DNA of 64,000 nucleotides, from the NCBI GenBank assembly GCA_015143295.1, contig CM026562.1, forward strand, positions 1,674,001 to 1,738,000, in the 5' to 3' direction. How positions within the stretch are numbered: the first letter of the stretch is position 1; every line of letters begins with the position of its first letter. The notes beneath the pieces were generated by a model. The model saw nothing but the letters and a program-made list of their open reading frames with translations. It did no database searches and was not told where the DNA came from. Below are positions 1 to 10,903 of the stretch, in pieces. This DNA is from Tetracentron sinense. Taxonomy: Eukaryota; Streptophyta; Magnoliopsida; Trochodendrales; Trochodendraceae. The position numbers were made by a program, and so were the translations under genes.

Positions 1-103
1 CAAACTAGCGACAGAAAAATGCAGCAACTGGCTCAAGCAAGCAATGATAATAGGCGGATGAAGGAAATTGATGAAAGAATTTGAATAAACAAATAGAGAG
101 CGG
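1..103 (+). mobile_element. 3' internal end of the copia element
   Basis: A short open frame rich in Gln, Asn and Arg reads from the window edge to a TGA at 82-84, followed by a purine-rich tract touching the LTR. It is consistent with the last codons of a retrotransposon ORF, but it is too short to name the domain. Confidence 0.35.
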
Positions 104-1492
104 TGTTAGCTTTTAGGTTTCTACCTAAAGCCTCCATCTTGATTTTGATAATAACACAATAAGGAAATGATATTTGTGTTACTAATGCCTCTATGAATTT
201 AAGTGAACTTCAGATAATCAAGAGCATTAGCAAGTCATTCAATGGAAAAAACATGAAAAGTCCATCTATGAAGAAGATTCATCAAGCAAGTCAAAGTCAA
301 ACTATTGGATCTATATTGAAGATCTTAATCAAAACCTAAGTCCAAGTTGGATCAAAGAAGAAAGATGATCATGAAGCTTAAAGCCAAATCAAGTTCAAGA
401 TCAAGAATGAAGACTTAAGAAAGTTTAAAGTTTATGTTTAGAGTCTAAGAGTGATTTTGTAAGAAATCCTCCAAAGGTTGGTCGGTTGAAATGCTCAATT
501 ACTTAGATTGACTATAGGTTCCTTAAGACCCATTAGGACATCTTTCTAAGAACCTAAAATTGATTAAAATAATGATTTTAAGAATGCCTAAAGTCCAAGT
601 AATCATTCCCATCAAATTGGTCAAGCAATGATGAGTTCTCTGTAAAAATTTCAGAGGACTCATCGACGAGTGGCAACAGAAGACTCAAAATTGAGTTCTG
701 TCATCCCACTCGTCGACGACTCCTACTCACTCGTCGACGAGTGCTTGCGGGAAATGTCCAACAGCTAGTTCGATTCCATTGAAGCCTCTAACGGCTATAT
801 TTTTCCTTGGGCTATAAAATAAGATGTTTTATGAACAAAACAAGATCTCCAATACTTCCAATTTTTAGAATCAATCACTCCAAGCTTAGATTTCTAAATC
901 TATCAAAGTTGAACCTAGAATCCCCAAATCTAAGTTCTTGAGTTATTCAACTTCAATCTTTGGGAGATTTCAAGTGAGCTAAGAGAGACTAATCAGCTCG
1001 TGTAAGGAGCCTTCAAAGTCTGTAAAACCACTTGTCTAAGCGTGTTCAAATCAAGAGGTCTGAGGGACACTTGTCCGTGAAGCTGGGAGCTTTGTAACAG
1101 GCGTTATCCCAACTTACAAGGGAGTGTAAAGGTCTGGCCTTTACCCGGAAAGAGGGCTAAGTCTAAGGAGGATTGTTTCTTAGCAAGGTAAGGACTCGCC
1201 TGCAAGTAGTCTAATCGATTTGGAATAAATCGTGGCGAATCCTTCAAGCCGAAGAGCTTAAGGCGGGGAGTAGGCGGGTTGCCGAACCTCGAAAACAAAT
1301 CTTGGTGTCTTTGTGTTTGCATCTCTCTAACTCTACCTCTTTAATTCTTGTTTGAATGCATGTTTAGATTTGCCTAGCTTTTAATTCCCTTTAACTTGCA
1401 TTAGTTGAAATTCCGCTTAGGGAATTGAAGGAATAATTTTTAATTTGCCATAGACCCTATTCACCCCCCTCTAGGGTTCAATACCTTGGGCA
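104..1492 (+). mobile_element. 3' LTR of a SIRE-type Ty1/copia element
   Basis: The segment starts TGTTAGC and ends TTGGGCA, giving the TG...CA ends of an LTR. It is preceded by a purine-rich run (91-103), expected of a polypurine tract, and by an open frame that stops at 82-84, so it is read as the 3' LTR of an element lying mostly left of the window. A TATA box (TATAAAAT) sits at 813-820. The 3' half carries the GGAGTAGGCGGGTTGCCGAACC-like block and the CACCCCCCTCTAG block near the end that I know from SIRE/Maximus copia LTRs. A cluster of CTCGTCGACGAG palindromes lies at 658-746. The opposite LTR and the target duplication are not visible, so element age cannot be judged. Confidence 0.65.
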
Positions 1493-2310
1493 TCAAGCGG
1501 TTGGGAATGAGAAAAGAGAAGAATGTGTGAATGAGAGAAGCATCCTGGTGGATTGTCATGCTATAAAAAGGGATGTGGTTAGTTATTTGTGAAATTATTG
1601 TAATACCCCCCTTTAATAATTTCTTTAATCTAAAGATAGTAGAGATAATACTTGAGACTTCGTAGTCATTAAATAAAATATCAACCAACAAAATCTACCC
1701 CTCATTCTCTCATTATAATAGTAGAGACTAGAGACTATATATATATAAATACACATATATATATCATTTTACTAATAAAAGTATAAGGAGTATGCAAAAC
1801 TTTACTTAGACGTAATTATCCTTCACAATTTTTATTTTTTTTAAATAGCATATAATTTATAATTATAATGTATAGTATTATGTGGGACCCACTATTACCT
1901 ATTAAATATCTATTTTGCTCTTTTTATGGATAAGAACTCTATATTGTTTTGTTCTTATTAATGAGGACTCTTTATTAGTAGAAAGTTAGAAGGACTCTAT
2001 TAGAAAGTTCTTAATTACCTATAGTTACCTATTCGGAGAATCTATTGTTAGGTTTGGAATTCGTGTTTTTTAAACTATTGCATTTGCTCCTTGTTTTCAC
2101 TATTTTTATTTTAATAGAATTTAAATTAATTGATATGCTTAGAGGATCAACACATGAGTACTTATAAAGTAGTATTAATTTTTAATATCATCATACATCT
2201 ATAAGTGGGAACCATAAATAATCAGCTATTAGTAACTCTTTTCTAAAACAAATTTAAATTCATATAAAAATATTTAAATTTAATTATTAAAATATATTCT
2301 ATAAAATATA
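1493..2310. other. AT-rich intergenic DNA, no gene seen
   Basis: No coding signal. The motif CATTATAATAGTAGAGAC at about 1711 recurs near 58.4-58.9 kb and may be the edge of a Helitron-like or foldback repeat. Sequence from about 1765 to 1950 is repeated at about 2622-2800. Confidence 0.5.
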
Positions 2311-2800
2311 GGGGTGCACACAAGCCGAGCAAACTCGATGGCTCGACTCATTCCGGCTCGATCAAGCCAAGCTCAAACTTGAAACTTTGGCTCGATCGAG
2401 CTGAGCCGAATTGAGCTTTTAAAGCTTGAAATGTGTTCAATTTGAGCTGAGCTTTGCTCGGCTCAAATACACCCCTAAAGAAATATACTAATATATATAT
2501 ATATATATATATGAAGAGTAACATCTAATAAAACTATATTAAAATTAAAGTTTTAAAAAAACTAAAAAAATTATATTTTTATTAAAATGAAAATATTATA
2601 TGTGCCAAGCACGTGCACCTTTACTAATACTAATAAAAGTACAAGGAGAATACAAAACTTTACTTTGACGTAAATAACCTTTGACTTATTTTATTTAATG
2701 CATAACTTAGAGTATAACCAAACTTTAATTAGGTAACTATTATATATTATGTGGGACCCATTATTAAAATAGAGTTGGTTTAGAACTCTACCATATTAAG
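1765..2800. repeat. Direct repeat pair about 860 bp apart
   Basis: The blocks at about 1765-1950 and 2622-2800 share ACTAATAAAAGTA, AAGGAG, CAAAACTTTACTT, GACGTAA and TTATGTGGGACCCA in the same order. They are diverged copies of one repeat, separated by AT-rich DNA and a small MITE. Confidence 0.6.
2311..2475. mobile_element. Small MITE with GGGGTG ends
   Basis: The element starts GGGGTGCACACAAGCCGAGC, and the reverse complement of its right end starts GGGGTGTATTTGAGCCGAGC, so the ends are inverted repeats of roughly 30 bp with a few mismatches. The interior (GGCTCGA and GAGCC blocks) is largely self-complementary. TA flanks both ends. This fits a small non-autonomous hAT-like or mariner-like element; the superfamily is not certain. 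Confidence 0.6.
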
Positions 2801-2915
2801 GAAGAATTCTATTTCTATAGAAAGAGAGTCTCTCAGAAAAAAGAGTTGATTTAGGACTCTACCATATTAAGGAAAAAATACTATATTTATTGAAAGAGAG
2901 TCTTTCAAAAATAAA
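2771..2915. repeat. 71-bp tandem duplication
   Basis: Two adjacent copies begin AGAGTTGGTTTAGAACTCTA (2771) and AGAGTTGATTTAGGACTCTA (2842), each ending in a GAAAGAGAGTCT block. They differ by scattered substitutions. Confidence 0.7.
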
Positions 2916-3217
2916 GAGCAGCCCTTTGTCTCCTACGATTAAGGCAGTCATTGCTTTCCTCTATGATAGTAGCTTCAACCGGTTTTAGATCTACTTCAAT
3001 GTGGTAACGCTATGGCCGTTTGTGTGTTTCTTGCTCTCTTTCTTTCAATTTGATCCATGCTTATCAATCTGGTATTGATCGGGCATAATTGTACACAATT
3101 ACACACCTCAAAGCTACACTTGTTATGTACTTAAATCTCGTTTTTGTTCCTATTATGCTTTACTGGGTATTGTTTTTCTACTTCAAGTATTTGATAGGAA
3201 AAGAGAATAAAATTTAA

Positions 3218-3880
3218 TGTTTACCCTAAGTGAAAAAGCCGGAAGGGTTTCAGACAAGCCAAATGAACCAAAACCGGAAAAACAGAGCGAAAATCAGAAG
3301 GGCCGATTGATCGAGCCCCCAATGCTGATCGATCGGGGAGCACCAGAGAAAATCTGATCGATCGGGCTCCCAGGGCCAATCGATCGGCGCACGTATTTTT
3401 TGTTAGATTCAGCCACGTGTACGACTTGAAAAATTGAACCCTAAGTGTATTTTTTCAATGCCTATAAATAGAAAACCTTAAGGCTTTGCCTACTGTTCGG
3501 TTTTGGGAAAGGAGAACTCACCGGGAGAGGAAAAATCATCGGGAGAAGAGCATGGAGATCATGGAGTCTTCATCATTGATGGCGGCTGATCTATCCATCA
3601 TGAGCAACTAAGCTCCCATTTAGGGTTTCTATGAAACCCTAGCCGAGTAATGTTGTATTTTCGATATTTCTTTCTAGGGTTTTCATTATTTGTAATAACA
3701 ATTGCATATTTTTTAGGATTACTTTTGTAATCGAGTTTAAAGTAAAGATTCAATCTTCAATAGAATATTCCTTGTCTTAGGAATTATTTCCTTTCTTGAA
3801 GAAATCAATTCAGGTATCAATTCTGTGATATGCATGAATGATATGCAATAGAGCTTTTTATGTAAGTATTCAAATTTTGA
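3218..3880 (+). mobile_element. Left part of an Athila/Tat-like gypsy LTR, interrupted
   Basis: The segment starts near TGTTTACCCTAAG, carries an array of GATCGATCGG-like motifs (about 3302-3392) and a TATA box (TATAAATA, 3463-3470). It is cut at 3880 by the Tekay-like element and resumes at 13131. The pieces belong together because the right part ends at a primer-binding site typical of Athila/Tat elements. The left boundary is estimated. Confidence 0.55.
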
Positions 3881-5534
3881 TGTAGAACCCCGGATCTTCA
3901 TTTCACTAAGTAGTGAATAGCGTGTAAATAGTGCTTCAAGTGGAATCTTGTACACTAATGGGTTTTATGCTAATAAAAATATTTGGATATATGGTGTGCA
4001 TGTGTTGATAGGTATATATAGCACGGGGGATTGTGTTTTAAGTGTACAAGGTGTTAGAGTTGGAATGGAAAAGATCCAAGTAATGGAAAAAGGGTTTTGC
4101 AGCAAAATCAGGTGAGCACCGATTGCTCAGTGATAACACCGATCGCTCGCTCTATATACCGATCGCTCGGTATCTATCGACTGGACCAAAAATTTGTATG
4201 GAGAAAAATTCCAAAGAGGGTGTTTTTCAACCAATCTCTCGGTCAAAACACCGATTGCTCGGTCTACCACCGATCGATCGGTTATACGCAGTTTTGCTTC
4301 ATCAATGGTGTTTAAGTCTTTAAACCACCACTCTTGCGTATAAAAGGCCCTAGCTTGTGCCTAAGGGTTTCAGAAACCCTTATGGCATATTTTTGAGAGA
4401 AGTTTGAGAGGAGAAGAAGGAGAAAGGCTAGGGTGTTGCTCAAGCTTGAAGAGAAGATCAAGATCTTTCATTCTTTGGTGTTCTTCAACTAAGAACTCAA
4501 GGTTCTCACTTCTTCCAAGCCTTTGGAATCAAATTCATCGATTTCACCAAGGTAGATACACTCTACTAACCAACTTGTGATAATACTAATTCACCATGTG
4601 ATGTTATTCACAAGTATTATATACACTCTATGTTCACAAGTCTCGCATGATTCGATGATTTCTCACAAGAAAGGTATTTCATAAAAGTTCATAAGCAAGG
4701 TTTTTGTAAAAGAATTCTCACAAGTTCACAAGTATTGATAAGGCCAAACTATGGGTTGGTATGTGACAAGGCCAAACTTTGGGTTGGTATTCTAAGATGG
4801 TTTCAAAGCTCACAAGGAATCCCACTATACATGGACTCACAAGTAGTCATGTCTCACAAGCTTATAAGCTCACAAGTTCACAAGAAATCATGCATACTCA
4901 GATCTCGCATGCTCACAAGTAATCCCAACTCTCGAAAGAATTCACAAGAACATGATTATCATATGACCTCACAAGATTTACCTGGTTTTGATTTCACTCG
5001 AATACTGTTAAGAAAAAGATTTTTGTAAACTACTTTCACGTATGCTATATTCTAAGCTTTTGCATGTTCATGACATTATTCACTGTTAGTTAGTAGTTTT
5101 TATGTGATTGAGTATTCCATGCTTAGCCGAATTATTGACTTTGGCAGGTGCATGTGTTCCTTTCGACTTGTGTGGTTCGGAGCCTTGGCTAGAGGAAGAA
5201 TACTACGAGCCGAAGCCCTCTATGGAACACTACCAAGATGATGGATCACTAGATAGGCGGCCCGATTTTGACTTCTGCTGACTATGCTAGGAAAAGAAGA
5301 TTTTTTGTATATGTTGTGAGTGGGACTTGTCCACTCCATATTTTAAATATATTTTGTTGATTCAGACTTGAACCGAACGATGGGAGTATTTGATTATAAA
5401 TTATTTCCGCTATGTATGATTTGTGTACTCTGACAGGTTGGTATGTATGCTTTATGTGTCATACAGGATGGTATGATGCGGTGGTTTCGAGCTGAAGTAT
5501 CCCTAACTCTTAGGGGGTATTTTGGGTCGCGACA
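3881..5534 (+). repeat. Left LTR of the Tekay-like element
   Basis: 1654 bp. A TATA box (TATAAAAG, 4339-4346) follows an array of CCGATCGCTCGG-like motifs at about 4112-4285. The sequence TTTCATAAAAGTTCATAA at about 4676 is the empty site of the MITE found in the other LTR. Confidence 0.9.
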
Positions 5535-5538
5535 GACT

Positions 5539-5550
5539 TGGTATTAGAGC
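5539..5550 (+). promoter_or_regulatory. Primer-binding site (tRNA-iMet type)
   Basis: TGGTATTAGAGC lies 4 bp after the left LTR and matches the usual TGGTATCAGAGC site with one C-to-T change. Confidence 0.85.
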
Positions 5551-5927
5551 TTAGGAATTAGAATCCCTAGGATTGATGTTGTTATTCAAGGTAGAACATA
5601 TTCCACCTCGAAGGATGTAGTATATTTTAGTTAGAGGTTGATACCACATCAAAATTGGTATGAGCCTAGAGATTAGCCCCCTTGAGCTCGGTTGTCCTCT
5701 AAGCGGAAGTAGGTTTTAGGGTTAGAGTGTTCTTTGAGTTGAACTTAGGACTCAGATGAACTTTGAAATACGAGACCGCAAGAACATAGCTTCGCTAGGA
5801 CACAACAGTATATTTATGCTTTTATGTTTATACTCTGATGTATACGATGCTTATATAAAGCACTAAGTGCTCATTGAACTGCAGTATTCAAAGCTTGACG
5901 TTCGCTATTGTCCTCAGGATTGTTATC

Positions 5928-7180
5928 ATGAGGCGGAACATTCGAGGTAGAGGGTATCAAACCCGAGGAAACGGAGGAGATGTTCCTATAGGTGATGAGC
6001 AGCCCAACTTAACTCAAATCCTAGGAGCTATGGCAGCAGTTATGACTAGGCTTGTAGACAGAGTTGATATTCCTGCTATCGTTGTACCTACACCTCCTTT
6101 GGTGCATCATACCTCAGGACTAGAGGCTTTTCAGAGACTACGGCCTCCTATTTTTTATGGGACTCTGGATCACCTGGTTGTAGAGACATGGATCATGCAA
6201 CTGGAGAAGATCTCCAGGGCACTCCACTGTATAAACGAACAGTGAATCGAGTGGGCTTCCTTCATGATGGAAGGTGAAGCCGAACATTGGTGGAGAGCTG
6301 CCTAGAGGCAGAGGGATGTGTCCAAAGTAGGGTAACCCTGGACATGGGGAGAGTTCTTGGATACATTTTACAAGTAGTACTTCCCTAGGTTTATCAGGGA
6401 ACAAAAGGTGAGAGAGTTTACGCTCCTCGAGTAGGGAGAGACGAGCGTAGCCGAGTATGAGGCGAAGTTCATCAGACTTTCGAGATTTGCTCCACATTTG
6501 ATCGCTACTGAGAGTATGCGAGTCAGGAAGTTTGAGGATGGGTTGTGGTCTTTTATCCGGAACCGGGTTTCTATGTTCCAGGTAGAGACCTGGAAGGACA
6601 TTGTAGGAAAGGCGAAGATCGTCGAGAGGAATTCTGTGGAGTTTCTCAAGAGGAGGGACAGTAGCTTCGGAAGGGGCATGTCTAGAGGACAGTTAAGTGG
6701 CTCCACACAGCCTGAGAAGATGGTCAGGACTGCTCCATTCCAGACTTCTCAGTCTATGCAGGCTCAGAGGCTTTCTTTTGCCCCATAAGCACTGCACCCT
6801 ATTGTTTCGCAGACCCCTAGGTATGCGCCACCAACTTCCTCAGCGTCATTTTCCTTTGATGAGTGTGCCACGTGTGGTAAGAGGCACAGGGCAGGCGAGT
6901 GCCGTAAACTCTCTGGTGGTTGCTTCTATTGTGATGAGCAAGGCCACGCGATCAGGGATTGCCTGAAGAGGCAATTACAGGCAGCGCCTCAAGGAGTCTG
7001 ACCTCCACTCAGGCAGACTTCACAGCAAGGGTCTTCACAAGCTTCTAGACCTCTATGACCCACCCAACCGCCTCGTCAGGTGAACCAGGGTCGAGTTTTC
7101 GCCATGACCGAGCAGGATGCACATGCATCAGATGATGTTGTGCAAGGTACGCTCAAGTCAAGTTCTTTAAGTTTATGAGC
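5928..7180 (+). pseudogene. gag remnant of the Tekay-like element
   Basis: The frame starts MRRNIRGRGYQ at 5928 and runs through a capsid-like region (AEHWWRAA, AEYEAKFIRLSRFAP) to two CCHC-type zinc knuckles near 6860-6965, read as CATCGKRHRAGEC and CFYCDEQGHAIRDC. It is interrupted by at least six in-frame stops, several consistent with CAG-to-TAG or TGG-to-TAG changes. The product would have been the nucleocapsid/capsid polyprotein that packages element RNA. It cannot yield a full-length Gag now. Confidence 0.85.
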
Positions 7181-7287
7181 TGTTGATTGTGTGTGATGTA
7201 TGTACATGCTTGTATAAACATGTTACTAATATGTTATGAGTCCTTATGCTTTGTTTGACGTAGTAAGTATAATGTCCAGGCAGCCTC

Positions 7288-8549
7288 TTGATTAGCGAGT
7301 GCTTAACGCATGTGTTGATTGGCACTGGATCATCACAATCTTTTATCTCACCTAGCTTTGTCAAGGGTTTTGCCTTAGAGCTGAGTCAATTATCCCAAGA
7401 GTTGTCCATTTCGACTCCGCTCGATAAGTCGGTCAATGCAAACAAAGTGTATCGGGGCTGTGTTGTGCAAGTTGAGCAACATGAGTTGCTAGTCGATCTG
7501 ATTATCCTTGAGTTCCAAGACTTAGACTTTGACGTCATTCTCGGGATGGATTGGCTCTCGACTCATCGTGGGCAGGTAGCGTGCTTTGAAAAGATGGTGG
7601 ACTTCAGGCCAGTGGGAGTAAAGCTGTTCCATTTCAAAGGGATACGGAGGAGAGACATCGCTCGCTTTGCTGCCCTTAGTCTCTCAAGTTTGGAGGTGCG
7701 AGCCTCCTCAGTCATTCCGATAGTGAGTGAGTACTTGGATGTGTTCCCACAGGTTTTACCAGGATTGCCCCCGGATCGAGAGATAGAGTTCGCGATTGAG
7801 CTTACTCCTGGCACTGCTCCGATTTCTAGGGCTCCATATAGGATGGACCCTATTGAGCTTAAGGAGTTGAAGGAGCAATTGAAGGAATTGCAGGGCCTTG
7901 GCTTCATCCAGCAAAGTGTTTTACCATGGGGAGCTCCTGTACTCTTCGTGAAAAAGAAGGATGAGTCGATGAAGGATGTACATTGACTACAGGCAGCTGA
8001 ACAACGTCACGATCAAGAATCGTTATCCATTGCCTCGGATAGATGATTTATTTGACCAACTAAAGGGAGCGAAGTTCTTCTCGAAGATTGATCTTTGATT
8101 GGGATACCATCAATTGAAGATCAAGGTTGAAGACGTTCCCAAGATTGCCTTCAGGACCCGGTATGGGCACTACGAGTTCCTGGTCATGCCTTTTGGTCTG
8201 ACAAATGCACCGGCTACTTTCATGGACTTAATGAACCAGGTATTCAGATCATCTCTCGATCGATATGTGATCGTGTTCGTCGATGATATCCTTGTGTATT
8301 CCAAGACATGGGATGACCATGCAAGAGATCTCCGTCTTACGTTGCAGACTCTTCGAGAGCATAGACTGTATGCTAAGTTGAGCAAGTGCGAGTTTTGGTT
8401 GAAGAAGGTGGCGTTCCTTGGCCACGTGCTATCTGCCGAGGGTATCTCAGTCGACTCTGCGAAGGTAGTGGCAGTGATGAACTGGGAGAGGCCGAAGAGT
8501 GTTACCAAGATTCACAGTTTTCTCGGCCTGGCAGGGTACTACAGGAGGT
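7288..8549 (+). pseudogene. Protease and reverse transcriptase remnant
   Basis: The aspartic protease active site reads LIGTGSSQSF, where LIDTG is expected, so the catalytic Asp is lost. The linker to RT and the RT start ([18 protein letters not shown], then DYRQLN after a frameshift near 7970) follow. RT motifs FFSKIDL, then a [22 protein letters not shown] and the catalytic FVDD block (about 8276) are clear. The frame breaks after AGYYRRF at 8549, where a 227-bp inverted segment begins. The gene once encoded proviral protease and RT. Confidence 0.88.
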
Positions 8550-8776
8550 TTGCTCCTTCAACTCCTTAAGCTCAATAGGGTCCATCCTATATGGAGCCCT
8601 AGAAATCGGAGCAGTGCCAGGAGTAAGCTCAATCCCGAACTCTATCTCTCGATCCGGGGGCAATCCTGGTAAAAGCTATGGGAACACGTCCAAGTACTCA
8701 CTCACTATCGGAATGACTGAGGAGGCTCGCACCTCCAAACTTGAGAGACTAAGGGCAGCAAAGCGAGCGATGTCTC
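8550..8776 (-). repeat. 227-bp inverted copy of upstream pol (7652-7878)
   Basis: This stretch is the reverse complement of 7652-7878 with few differences. The antisense peptide of 7652-7878 and the plus-strand peptide here share [18 protein letters not shown] and SKYSLTIGMTEEARTS. Both copies are the same length. It occupies the place of the RT connection region between AGYYRRF and the RNase H start, so native codons were replaced rather than just interrupted. Confidence 0.92.
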
Positions 8777-9296
8777 ATCTGGGAGCGGTGGTTTTGTAGT
8801 TTACAGTGATGCGTCACTTATCGGCCTAGGATGTGTTCTGATGCAGCATGGGAAGGTCATTACCTATGCTTCCCGGTAGATGAAAGAGCATGAGAAGAAC
8901 TATCTTACACACGATCTAGAGCTTGCTACAGTTGTCTTTGCATTGAAGATTTGGCGTTACTATCTCTATGGGGAACAGTTTGATATGTTCACGGATCACA
9001 AGAGCTTGAAGTATCTGTTTTCCCAGAAAGAGCTAAATCTGAGGCAACGTCGATGGGTGGAATTCATAAAGGACTATGATTTATCGATCCAGTACCACCC
9101 GGGTAAGGCAAATGTAGTAGCTGACACCCTTAGCAGGAAGTCTTCCGAACACTTGGCTCACATGATGGTTCTTGAGTGGAAGATGTTGGAAGAAATGGCG
9201 ATCCTCGACACTAGTTTCAGCATACCAACTTTTAGGCCAGTCGTGGCAAATCTCACGGTCAAGCCTTATATCCTAGTTTTGATTAAGGAGTAGTAG
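8777..9296 (+). pseudogene. RNase H remnant of pol
   Basis: After the inverted segment the pol frame resumes as GGFVVYSDASLIGLGCVL, with the first RNase H Asp (SDAS), then [31 protein letters not shown] and [16 protein letters not shown], covering the usual RNase H core. A TAG interrupts after YASR (8878-8880), and the frame ends at a TAG near 9290. Confidence 0.85.
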
Positions 9297-9299
9297 AGT

Positions 9300-10697
9300 T
9301 TGGATACAGAATTGCTTGCTTACCGAGACAAGTCGGTTAGCAGGGGCAATCAGGAGTTTGCTTTGAATGGTGATTGTGCCATCACATTCAAAGGCAGGTT
9401 GTGTGTTTCTGCCGATGCGGTGTTGAGGAGTGATATCTTGGATGAGGCTCATCGATCTAAGTACACAGTACATCCTGAAGGTATTAAGATGTACCAGAAT
9501 CTCAAGAGGCACTACTGGTGACGAAACATGAAGAGGGAAGTCGCAGAGTATGTTTCTAGATGTTTGGTGTGCCAGCAGGTGAAGGCCGAGCATCAGAGGC
9601 CAGCAGGTCTTTTACAGTCTCTCTTTATTCCGGAATGGAAATGGGAGAATATCTCGATGGATTTCATCGTTGGTTTGCCGTGGACGGTGAAGGGCTCCGA
9701 TGCTATCTAGGTGATAGTGGACAGATTGACAAAGTTTGCACACTTTCTTCCTTACCGGACTACATTCAGTTCGAATCAGTTGGTAACCTTGTATGTCAAG
9801 GAGGTGGTCCGTCTGCACGGGGTACCGGTTTCCATCGTGTCTGATCGAGACCCTAGGTTTACTTCCAGGTTTTGGAAAACTTTTCAGAGTGCTATGGGTT
9901 CTCGGTAAGATTTTAGCATCGCCTTTCATCCTCAAACCGATGGGCAAACCGAGAGGGTGAATCAAGTTATAGAGGATATGCTCCAAGCCTGTATGTTAGA
10001 CTTTCGAGGTAATTGGGAGGATCATTTGCCATTAATGGAGTTCGCCTATAATAACAGTTACCAGAAGAGTATTCAGATGGCACCTTTCGAGGCCTTGTAT
10101 GGGAGAAGTTACAGAGCTCCTCTTTACTGGGACGAGGTTGGTGAGAGAAAGGTGTTGGGTCCTGAGTTGATCGAGCAGACCACAGATATGGTCAAGATTA
10201 TTCGGGAGAGGCTAAAAACTGCCTAGGACAGGTAGAAGAGCTATGCGGACACTCACCGCAGAGACTTAGAATTCCAAGTTGGGGATCGGGTCTTTGTGAA
10301 GAGTTTGCCAAGCTGGGGAATCATGAGGTTCGGGAAGAAAGGGAAGCTTAGCCCTAGGTATGTGGGGCCATTTGAGATCATCACTAGGGTTGGTGAGGTT
10401 GCTTACCGGGTAGCCCTACCGCCTCACATGACAGCGGTCCATAATGTATTTCACATTTCCATGCTTAAAAAATACATTCCAGATCCTTCCCACATCATTG
10501 CTCTTGATCCCGTGAAGATTCGAGATGATCTCACTCTACTTAAGCAACCGACTCAAATCTTGGATCGTCGAGATCAAGTCTTACGTACTAAGACTATCCC
10601 GTTAGTCCTCGTGAAATGACAGTACCATTCTGCAGAAGAGGCTATGTGGGAGCGTGAAGCAGAAGTGAGGGAAAAGTACCCTCATTTATTTTCTTGA
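9300..10697 (+). pseudogene. Integrase and chromodomain-like tail of pol
   Basis: The zinc-binding end is recognisable from [14 protein letters not shown]. The DDE core shows [21 protein letters not shown] and HPQTDGQTERVNQVIED, so all three acidic residues are present. The C-terminal part reads GPFEIITRVGEVAYRVALPP and VHNVFHISMLKKY, then a tail (QILDRRDQVLRTKTIPLVLV, then EEAMWEREAEVREKYPHLF) like the chromodomain region of Tekay/Del elements. Stops at about 9708, 9906, 10225 and 10617 break the frame. The terminal TGA is at 10695-10697. Confidence 0.87.
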
Positions 10698-10860
10698 TGT
10701 TCTTTTCATGTAATTTGTTTCTTCTTGATCTTTTGGTAACCCTCATTTGTTTTCTTGATGTTCTTTTCATGTAATTTGTTTCTTCTTGATCTTTTGGTAA
10801 CCCTCATTTGTTTTCTTGATGTTCTTTTCATGTAATTTGTTTCTTCTTGATCTTTTGGTA
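10680..10860 (+). repeat. Three tandem 61-bp units next to the polypurine tract
   Basis: The unit with TTTTCTTGATGTTCTTTTCA and CTTCTTGATCTTTTGGTAAC repeats three times, starting at about 10681, 10742 and 10803. The first copy overlaps the pol stop codon. Confidence 0.9.
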
Positions 10861-10890
10861 TCGTTCCAATTCCGGGGACGAAATTTTTGT

Positions 10891-10903
10891 AAGGGGGGGA
10901 GGA
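10891..10903 (+). promoter_or_regulatory. Polypurine tract
   Basis: AAGGGGGGGAGGA immediately precedes the right LTR, as expected for the plus-strand primer of reverse transcription. Confidence 0.85.

Noticed and set aside
8386-8799. 137-codon plus frame in the Tekay pol
   Set aside because: It is the readthrough of the inverted segment (antisense of 7652-7878), not a gene.
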